64,000 bases of DNA from assembly GCA_022925895.1 (NCBI GenBank), contig JAKSYS010000110.1:54461-118460 (forward strand), written 5' to 3'. The notes beneath the pieces were generated by a model, which worked only from the letters and a program-made list of their open reading frames with translations, was not told where the DNA came from and made no database searches. A program made the translations under genes and the position numbers. This DNA is from Fragilaria crotonensis. Its lineage: Eukaryota > Bacillariophyta > Fragilariophyceae > Fragilariales > Fragilariaceae. Shown in pieces: positions 55,113-64,000 of this stretch; position 1 is the first letter of the stretch, and each line of letters starts with the position of its first letter.

Positions 55113-57807
55113 ATGATCAGAGGAACGGGGACCTCCACCGCCTCTGGGAGACCATCCCAATGGGATAGATACCTCTCATCCAAGTTATGCCATTGATAGT
55201 ATCAACTGGCACGAACCACCAAAACAATTCCCCGAAAGCTTCAATAATTCTGAATCCGCCAACCTCCGCCTCAAAAACGACGCAGCGTACAAAGTTGTAG
55301 GCAATCCTACCACCTGGAACCGCTATATCCTCTTCGGATACCACGCGTATGATCATTGTTTCCAGTTTGATACCCAATGGGAGCTCATGATAAAGAACGA
55401 AAACGACACTCTACAGTTCATCTGGGAGAGTTACAGTTATCTGACTGATCGCGGCATGAAAATCCCTCCAAAACTTGAACGATGGGCCATAGATATTGCG
55501 AGGCCTCATCTCATGCAACATCTACCTTCGACACTCAACGTCGACACAACTGACCCACGCCTGGCAAGAAGAAAGTATGATGAACACGACCTTATGGATG
55601 TCGATGACGCTGAACAACAGACAGGACGCACAGAGAATCAAGGAAAGCACCTCGAGTGGACGGAAGTCCATAGCAAATCTAAGGCTCGGCTCTCCAAAGA
55701 AGCTTTAGATACCCCCATCCCCGCTTCACCACCAAGAAACCTAAACACAACAGAGACCAACCCTGCTGAGATCACACCACCAGTACCACCAACCACAAAT
55801 CCATCTCCACCCGCAACCCAGTCTCCAAAAAATGGTCTGACTTTTGTACACCTCAACGATGGAACTCTCCGAGTCACCGTTCGCTGGAAACCAGAAAACT
55901 ATCACGAACTCACGGAAGATGATATGAAATGGAATCTCGCGGCCACTGACACTATTCATTACATCCTCGCGACGGTTTCGGATGCAGTACTCTTTCCATG
56001 GAAGAATGGCACTGCTACCACTAACATCCCATCCCTTGATTTGAATCCGGACAATCTTCTCCAATACATCGCACCAAAGGTTACTCCAATCGAGTCCCTT
56101 CAAATGTATGTGTTCAGCTTTCGCCTCTGTCTTAGCACCAGTCCTGGCAGGTGGATCAACCACCCTGTCACAAAGAGAAACTTTGAAAAGCACCACGTCG
56201 AAGTAAACCTCTCCAACTCCTCAAGCGATAGCGGTGATCTTCTGCCCACGGTAGGATATATTTTCTTCAAGCACCCAAAGTTCACTCAGAGAGTCTACTA
56301 CCTCTCGCATCTTCGTCGACATCTTCCCGCCCACACGCCATTCTTTGACATCGGATACCACCGGAAAACACCAACAGGACAGGATATTCCCCACTTGACG
56401 ATACGTTGCGGAGAGAACCACGTCGGAGCTCTTACGGAGATACTATCAACATACCTGGATGGAACAAACAACGCCGTATTTTTAGGCAGGCTTCTTCTTT
56501 CAAAAATGAGCACAGCTGAAGTGGACGCAATCTTCCAGACGCACGCAGACTACATGGCAAAAACGAGGGTTCTCACTATGGCCCCGACAATCCAAAACGT
56601 TGATCTTATTCGGAAGGAATATTGGGTGACGGGAATCATCGAACGCAGTACCCGAGAGTGGGCGACAACACTACTGGATAAGCTTGGCAACAGTCTACAG
56701 TGCGACGCTGAAAACGGAGGCGATACCAGAAGAGCTCAACTACTGGTTCCACTTGAAAACATGGTACAAGCACAGCAGGCTTTCAAGGAGTACAAAGAAC
56801 GTATCTCCACTTTCAACCAACGAGAAGCCGAATTTACCAATTTAATCCACGACGCAAGCCCCCACAAGCTATCTACGTCCCAACTCCCGCAGTACACAAC
56901 AACCTGGCCTTGATACAGAAACGAAGCACTTTCTCGGTCTGGGAGGACGCGCCTGATACTATCCGGCGACCTGAATCTTTTCCCGCTTCCTACGGCTATC
57001 GACCTCCGACAATGAGCCAAACTCCATCCCAAACTGCATCTACACGGCACCACCCGAAGGCTACTCCGAATACTCAGACCATCCATAATCAGCAACCTCC
57101 AACGAAGGACAGCACACACACTAAAGCTGTGACTCAAGAAGATTTCGATCTGGCTGGCGACGAAACTGCCACCACCCACTCTCAGATGACAAAGTCACTC
57201 GCAACAACTCAGAACAGGTTTGCCGAACTTGAGGCTGCAATCCGAAGGCAACAAACATCGGTTCTCCAACATAAAGAGGAACTTGCACTCATCAACACGA
57301 GAGCCCTGACAACGATATCCCTGGTGGAAGCCGTATCCAAAAACGTATTGACTCTCACAGAAGATACCACTAAGCAGATGACAGCACTCCGGGATGAGCT
57401 CAGGAGGGAAGCTGAACTACAGGCCCAGGCACAACGAGACAACTTTTCACAAATGACGGATATGATTGCACGCCTCACCGCTCGGCTGCTCCCCCTTACC
57501 AATCCCGGGTTTCCAGCAGCACTCTGACATCTCAGTCGGAGCTACCCAATCAGACGACAGTGAAGAACATGACGATGAGGAGTTCTCAGATACCATGTCT
57601 ACCCAGACAGTGGAAACGGATAACCAGTCTTCAGTAGCTGCAGCATCCCCAGCGCACAAGAAGAATAAAAGGAAAAGCCGCGACTCAGGTGGTACTGACT
57701 CTGCCCGCCAAAACCTAAAACCCCCATCTCCCCCATCTCCCCCCTCCGATCAGGACAAAAGTGCCCAATACAACTCAAACAGCACACCTGACGCCGGGGA
57801 GACGTAA
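55113..57807 (+). CDS. LINE ORF1, gag-like protein with coiled coil, frame-interrupted
   Basis: The largest frame is 55387-56913 (508 codons), but it is open back to 55117 without an in-frame ATG. An ATG at 55113 enters this frame if the G4 run at 55127-55130 has one base fewer. After 56859-56863 (C5) the protein continues in the frame of 56910-57527, and after about 57504-57512 in the frame ending with TAA at 57805-57807. Taken together it is close to 900 residues: a globular region, a Pro-rich linker (NPAEITPPVPPTTNPSPP), a second globular region, a coiled coil near 57190-57470 (SQMTKSLATTQNRFAELEAA), an acidic stretch and a basic KKNKRKSR tail. No zinc knuckle is seen. It is presumed to bind the element's RNA. 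Confidence 0.65.
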
Positions 57808-57809
57808 CT

Positions 57810-60800
57810 ATGACGACAAACAGTGTAACACCCATACTAGCAGCACCTCACTCACCTCTCGTAAACCCCTTACATATCACTCCTCCCACAATCTCCACTA
57901 TTCCACAGAACCGACCTGGACGAACCACTATCCGAAAATCACAAACTATTGACATCCAAACATCCTATGGGACCAGCTACCTAGATCGAGCACCCTCAAG
58001 TCTACGTGTCTTCTTCCAAAATACCAAAGGCCTTACCTACAGCTCTACAGGAGAAGACTACGACTATTATTTGTCATGCACAAAATCCCTTGGCGCCGAT
58101 CTCATCGGCATGGCTGAGACAAACACAGCGTGGCAACACCCACACCTCCGCTTTCTATTTCACTCACGGGCTCGCAACCACTATTCACTCGTGAAGACAA
58201 ATTTCAGTTCGCCCACAGATGGAATCGACCCAGTTCCTGAAAAAGAAACTTTCCAATCTGGTGGAACCATCACTATGACCACTGGCGATTTCGTTCCGAT
58301 GGTGTACGGGGAAACTCCAGATGACTCCACTGGGCTCGGCCGGTGGAGCAGCCAGACACTACGGGGCAAACACAACAAGATATTCACTGTCATCACTGGA
58401 TACCGGGTATGCAGTGGGTCCATAGCCACCTCTCCGATTGGAAGTGCCTTCAGTCGAGAATACGAATACCATCGAACACGCAACATCACGGCTCCTCGTC
58501 CGAGAAAACTGTTTCTTTCTGATCTTCAAGAATACATCCAGCACCTCCAAGACAAAGGACATGCAATTCTTTTGATGCTAGATTCAAATGGTCAACTTCA
58601 TGACGACATAGAACTCCAAAACTTTGTGGCAAAGTGCGATCTACATGATCTGCATAAATCTGACCCCGCACCATCGACCTACATTGGATCTGATCACCGT
58701 CGCATCGATCACATGCTGGGATGCTCGGCAACTGTCGCCTCACTCCAAGGGGCAGGCTCACTCTCTTACCTGGACGGCCCCCAATCTGATCACAGAGGCC
58801 TGTTTGTAGATCTCGACACGCAGACTCTCTTCGCCCAATCGATTATACCAATGAAATTGGCGATACCAAACACACGGCCTTTGAAGTCCGGTAATCCGGA
58901 ATCGATAGCAACATATCATCGCTATATGCTTCAATACTATGCTGAGCACAACATGGTGAAGCGCATCAAAGATCTCCGCGCCACGTACGCATCACTCACG
59001 CGAACCGAAATCAAGGCGAAGCTGGAAAAATGGGACAACGACCAGGGACGGGCAATGCAACATGCAGAACAGCAACTCCGACACTCAACAAAGGCATATG
59101 AATGGTCACCAGCACTCCGAGACGCCGGGCTTATCTTCCGGTATTGGCGACTCAGGCTTCGAGAGATTCAACATAATGAGAATTATGCGGGCACCTTCAA
59201 ACGCATTATGCAAACGGCCTCCCAGCACAACCCATCCTTTCGACTCCCCTTTCAAGACATCGATCTTCCCCTCGACGAAATCAGACTTCAACTAAAGGAA
59301 GCAACTGCAACACTGAAACTCAGACAGAAGGACTCAGTTGCCCTCCGGTTCCGTTGCTATATGGATCTTCTCAGCGTTTATGAAAACGATACGAACCCAA
59401 GCACAAAAAAGGAATCTCTACGACGCGCCAAGATCGTCCGCAACACGATCCGATCAGAACAAAGTCGGGAAATGTATCGGAATCTTCGGAACATAGTAAA
59501 ACCCATGACGACCGGCGGATTGACAAATATCCAGATACCAAGACACAAGGCAGATCCACAGTACCCAGAGGATTTCAAAACATTTCTGTCGCAAACTGAG
59601 GAAGACGACATCGTTTGGGACACCGTACTTGACAAAGACTCCATCGACGCACATCTGTTGAAGTACAATCGACACTCGTTTCGAGCGGCAGCGATCTCTC
59701 CGTGTGGACATGGCCAAATACACGATAGCTTGACATTCAATAGTTTATCACCAGAAGCGTCAGCAGTACTGGCGGGATCGATTCCGACGGACTGGTACGG
59801 GCACGATAATATCCTTCGGGAATTTCTCACGTCCTTCGCCATTCCGGCCTCAGTGAAAGAAACCGAACCCATATCAACGGACATTACAACACAGGACGTC
59901 TCGACGGGTTTTAAAAAGTGGAAAGAGACAACATCCACCTCGCCATCGGGACGCCACTTAGGGCATTACAAGGCTCTCATTCAAGACCCCGTCCTTCTTC
60001 AATGTCTGACCGATGTTCTCCACATCACGGTAAACAGTGGCCTCACACTCACACGATGGAGCAACGCGGTTAATATTATGATTGAGAAAGACGCTGGGGA
60101 ACCAAAAATCACACGCCTGAGGATTATTCATCTATTCGAAGCGGACTTCAACTTCTTCCTAAAACTTATATGGGGCTCCCGCCTAGTCAAACGTTCGGTA
60201 CATCTCAATCTTTTACATGATGGACAACACGGCTCAGTTCCTCGACGCACCACAATGGAACCCATCATGTTGACTCAGTTGACCACAGATCTCTGTCGCC
60301 TACTAAAACGCAACCTGGCCAGATTCGACAACGATGCTAGCGCATGCTATGATAGGATCATAGTAGCACTGGGAATGTTGGCTGCGAGGCGTTGCGGGAT
60401 GCCAGACCATGCAGTACAGACACATGCGGACTGTCTTGAACTCATGAAATATACGGTAAAAACGGCACATGGCATCTTGGAGGACAACTACCAAGGAACA
60501 CCCTTCTCCCCTCTCTTCGGAACAGGACAAGGTAGCGGTGCATCCCCGGCTGTCTGGTTGACTCTTGTTGTGACCCTCATGAAAACACTGGATAGACTTG
60601 TTCCGGAACGGATGCAATTTGAGTCACCCGACACATCGCTCCGACACTCTCGGCTCATAGATGCGTTTGTAGATGATACGTCTCTAGGCTACACTGACGC
60701 TGGATATTTATCACTGGAGACTCTGATTGCAAAGTTGAATAACATGGCACAAACCTGGGAAAATCTCTTGTTTTATTCAGGCGGTGCTCTAAACCTATCC

Positions 60801-63653
60801 AAATGTTCTTGGTACGTCCTCTACTGGGACTGGAAATCAGGCCGACCTCAGGCTCGCGAGATAGCAGAGACTGACAGGAAGCTTCAACTGACAACACAAG
60901 GGGCAAACACCATGACTCCGATCAAAAGATATTCTCCACAATACGCGAGCCGCATCCTGGGAGTGCATCTGGCACCAGACGGAAATTTTTCAAAGCAATT
61001 GGAGGTCCTAAAAGCAAAAGCGGATGACATGGCAACGAGGCTTCGATCTCCAAAGCTCACACCCCAGGATATCAAGACGTTTCACAGAACAATGTATGCA
61101 CCCGCAATGCGATACGTTCTCCCAGCCCTAGCGGTAGACGAAGAGGAACTGGCTCCGGTACAAACCCAAGTCCTGGCCTCGATGCTTCAGAAGCTCGGCT
61201 ACTCCAGTAAAACCCCTACAGCAATCCGACATGGACCAATAGAACTTGGGGGGTTGGATCTTATGGATCTACGTACCGAGCTTGGAATCTCAAACCTCAA
61301 ACTTCTCCGAGACGCAATATACAGAGAGACAGAGTCAGGAAAACTCATGTTATTGACAGTCAAATATTCACAGATCGAGGCTGGCATATCTGAGCCGCTT
61401 CTTGAGCATCCTAATATACATCTGTCGTACGTGACGCCCTCATGGATCATGTCCATTAGGCACTTTATGTCTCAACACAACATTACGGTTACTATCACGG
61501 ACACATTGACAGTGGAACTTCGAGGTGCCACGGACGCCTGCATCATGGATCCCAAGTTGCTCACTCGATATACTCCAACACAGCAAAAAGACATCAACTT
61601 GGTTAGACTGCATCTACAGGTAATCACTCTGTCCGACATAACAACGGCTGATGGAGTCGACGTATGTTCCTATATGCTCCAGGGATCTCGCAGACCAGGA
61701 CAACACATCCGAGAGAAGACGTGGCCGCGACAGGCATTACCAACGGCATCACAAAAACGATTATGGCGCAACTACATATCCTCAAATTACCTCCGATACG
61801 GAACCAAATGGAAGAACCGACTACAGCCCTACAACGCAGACATGAAGCGACGACCACACAACGAGGCTCTGCCACGATCACCAACTCACCATCTGACTCT
61901 AAGGTCTCATATCAAATCCCTTCCAACATGGTATCGGCGTTTACTGTTCGACTACACCCAACTCGCAAGCGACTTGGAGGTTTGGCGTGAATTCAGGGCT
62001 AGAAGAAAGATTGTCATTGCCTCCGACGGCAGTCTCATGGACACAGCCGGAACTTTCGGATGGAAGATAACTACATCCAAATTCAAGCCGCTCTTCAAAG
62101 GATCGGGACCGGTTGACGGTCCACTCGAGATTGGGAGCTCAACACGAAGCGAGCTAGGAGGATTCACGGCGCCACTGCTCCTGGTCACCATGTTGGCACG
62201 TCATTGGGGACTCAAGCACAGATGCTCCTTTCGATGGCTTGCAGATAGCCGAGTAGCTATTGATCGGGTGACCATAGTCACCAGGAAGGATCACTCTCCT
62301 TTCAAGCAACCAGACAACGCTGATTATGTTTCAGTGATCAGGGACCTCTTCAAGGAACTCCGCCGACCGATGCAGACAAAGTGGGTAAAAAGCCACCAAG
62401 ACTCGACGACATCGTACGAGAACTTGACATCCGAGGCGAAGCTAAACGTCGACGCTGACGAGTTGGCAACCCTCTTCCACTCAAAACCCAACGCAAAACC
62501 CATGAGGAAGACACAGCATATTCCCTCTACCAGGATATCCATTTCGATCCTAAAAACAAGGTACGCTGGTAACCTTGACGCCAACCTCCGTTACCACATA
62601 AATGGAGGATATCTCCGAGGACATCTTCAAAAAAGCCAACAACTGGGCGGACACAGTATGGGAAACCATTGACATGTACTCATTTGGTCGCCACATGAAG
62701 AGAATACAACCATCGCATCAACAGGCTCATGTCAAACTGATCCATAACCTGCTTCCACTCGGCTCTCATAAATTTAAATGTTCTGCGGTGGCGGATGTCT
62801 CCATTAAGCTGTGCCCATGCTGCAAAACTCACGATGAAGATACTCCTCACCTCCTACATTGTCTCAAAAACCCGGCACGCGCAGAGGCGCAAAAGGTTCT
62901 CATGAAAACGCTGCTTTCCGACTCCCATCCAAGCCGCCCGGCCATCGCCTCCTGCATCGATCAATACCTACGTGACCCAACACAGCACCCAACTTTCCAG
63001 AATGACCAGTTTCCGAGACATTTACTTCCAGCGCTGGAACAGGCAATGCTTGAACAATCCCAAGTGGGATGGCACCAACTCCTTCTCGGTTTCTTCTCCA
63101 AAACGTGGCTTATCCTGTCAGCCGCGGACCACGCCAGAGTCAACAAATCAGAACGTGCCGCTGGACAGCACCGCATACACCAAATTCTGAGCGCCCTGTC
63201 TACTTTTACCCGAACCATATATGGCTAGGCCGAAATGAGGCCCTCCACAGCGACCAGGACGAAATCGACAACAAAGTGTATTCTGTGGAATCCGCTGCGC
63301 TTCGACACTACCACGGCAATCCAACTCTCTTGTCACGATCGGACCAACACTACTGCGATATGCCTCTGCAAAGACTTCTTAAGAGTGGACCCTCAGTACG
63401 TCGGAGATGGCTTCGACGAGTGCGGCAAGCACGAGCATCCTTTCTCAAAAACGGTCAGCAGCAACAACGTATCACACAATTCATGGAGAAAACGCGACCA
63501 CGTGTCCCTCTTCCACCTGCACCCGACATCGTCTCCCGACCAGGCCTCACCAGAACCTCATCAACACAACAACGCATGACAGCATATTTCCCCGGGCGAC
63601 CACCAGACCTCGCAACAGCGCCCATAAATCCTTCGCCGACTCTAAGAAATTAG
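57810..63653 (+). CDS. LINE ORF2: APE-type endonuclease, reverse transcriptase, RNase H, C-terminal finger
   Basis: The main frame runs 57810-62672 (1620 codons). An endonuclease/exonuclease/phosphatase domain lies at about residues 60-345 (RVFFQNTKG, IGMAETNT, MLDSNGQ, RRIDHMLG and the final SDHR). Reverse transcriptase lies at about 690-1010: GQHGSVPRRTTMEP, motif A FDNDASACYDRI, motif B GTGQGSGASPAVW and motif C AFVDDTSLG. RNase H lies at about 1405-1560 (VIASDGSLMD, SSTRSELGGF, WLADSRVAIDR and SHQDSTTSYENL). The C-terminal part with a CPCC..H..C finger (near 62815-62865) is in the frame 62602-63228, reached if the A6 at 62629-62634 has one base fewer. The last part, to 63653, needs two bases fewer at ATATAT 63217-63222. 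Combined endonuclease plus RNase H points to an I- or R1-like LINE clade, not resolved further. Confidence 0.85.
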
Positions 63654-63731
63654 AGATGAGCCCAGGTCGGGTACCTAGTGCGTCCTTGAAAAAAGTACTT
63701 ACAACGGGTAAACCTGTATAATTCGTTCTTT

Positions 63732-63750
63732 ATATTCTACCTCTCCTTCC
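63732..63750 (+). repeat. Right target-site duplication of the LINE
   Basis: Exact 19-bp copy of 55004-55022, directly after the LINE 3' end. Confidence 0.8.
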
Positions 63751-64000
63751 GTCCGTTTGTCGACTAAAGTTTCTGTGAGTCACGGTTTGGTTCTCTTTTG
63801 CACGATTGAGTCACGCTTATGCTCATGCTTTCAAGTGTTTGCGTCATTGTTCTTTGGTCATTGTCAAATGTTCTGCGGACATATAAATGGGAATCGCATT
63901 GCCAGCCAAGAACCTCAAAAGAGAACACAAACTGGTGCATCACCAAATCTACATTTTATGCTTTATATCTTATTATATATATTTGGGATTCAGTATCTTT
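63751..64000. other. Sequence beyond the LINE, no gene seen
   Basis: This should be the original continuation of the sequence left of 55004. No coding sequence is supported in 250 bp. The last part is AT-rich. Confidence 0.35.

Larger units (their letters stand above)
55023..63731 (+). mobile_element. Nearly full-length non-LTR retrotransposon (LINE)
   Basis: An 8.7-kb element framed by a perfect 19-bp direct repeat, as expected for target-primed reverse transcription. It has a short 5' leader (about 90 nt), ORF1 (gag-like) and ORF2 (endonuclease, reverse transcriptase, RNase H, Cys/His finger). ORF2's ATG lies two bases after the ORF1 stop, suggesting coupled or reinitiated translation. The 3' end (TATAATTCGTTCTTT) has no poly-A tail. 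Frames are interrupted only at short homopolymers or dinucleotide repeats (near 55127-55130, 56859-56863, 57504-57512, 62629-62634 and 63217-63222). The copy is therefore young, or intact with assembly errors. Confidence 0.85.

Noticed and set aside
1-64000. tRNA, rRNA and CRISPR loci
   Set aside because: I looked for T-loop-like GGTTCRA patterns and direct-repeat/spacer structure by eye and saw none that could be folded convincingly.

Overview
The window looks like nuclear DNA of a diatom, probably a pennate one; the species cannot be named from sequence alone. Support comes from two proteins with a signal peptide followed by an AFAP- or AFVAP-type motif (the bipartite leader of diatom plastid proteins), a secreted protein built on P-S-x-x-P-S repeats with a cytoplasmic PDZ domain, sparse short GT-AG introns, and a transposon load typical of large diatom genomes.

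Positions 1-25100 are gene-bearing. In order: a coiled-coil/WP-motif protein (+), YKT6 SNARE (-, two exons), a stand-alone SRX domain of the SRP receptor (+), a catalytically degenerate seryl-tRNA synthetase-like protein (-), a PS-repeat/PDZ membrane protein (+), a membrane-anchored cyclophilin-like protein (+, two exons, N-terminus uncertain), PGS1 phosphatidylglycerophosphate synthase (+, frameshifted), mannose-6-phosphate isomerase (-), a DUF2064 glycosyltransferase-like protein (+), an ankyrin-type protein (+), a plastid-targeted thioredoxin/cNMP-binding/EF-hand fusion (-, two exons), a plastid DUF3119 protein (+) and PEX11 (-). These look like unrelated housekeeping genes, not one pathway. 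Intergenic spaces carry GTAC-rich palindromes and two MITE-like inverted-repeat elements.

Positions 25100-64000 are mostly mobile DNA. A repeat-derived desert holds one host-like gene (a TPR-like protein at 29190-29834). Next comes a large decayed DNA transposon (33549-43309) bounded by 27-bp near-perfect terminal inverted repeats, with a Plavaka/CACTA-like transposase, a convergent second ORF and a third ORF. It is followed by Ty1/copia debris (43.3-46.5 kb), a tandem-repeat-rich stretch (46.5-50.6 kb), more degenerate retroelement sequence, and a fragment of another reverse transcriptase (54.3-54.9 kb). The end is a nearly intact non-LTR retrotransposon (55023-63731) flanked by a perfect 19-bp direct repeat that reads as its target-site duplication. 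It has a gag-like ORF1 and an ORF2 with APE-type endonuclease, reverse transcriptase and RNase H.

Caveat for every reader: reading frames break at short homopolymers or dinucleotide runs in host genes (PGS1, probably the cyclophilin) and in the LINE. Most breaks are explained by one extra base. PGS1 and LINE ORF2 break in the same TTCAAAAAAGC context. Assembly error is the simplest explanation; transcriptional slippage or +1 frameshifting is the interesting alternative.
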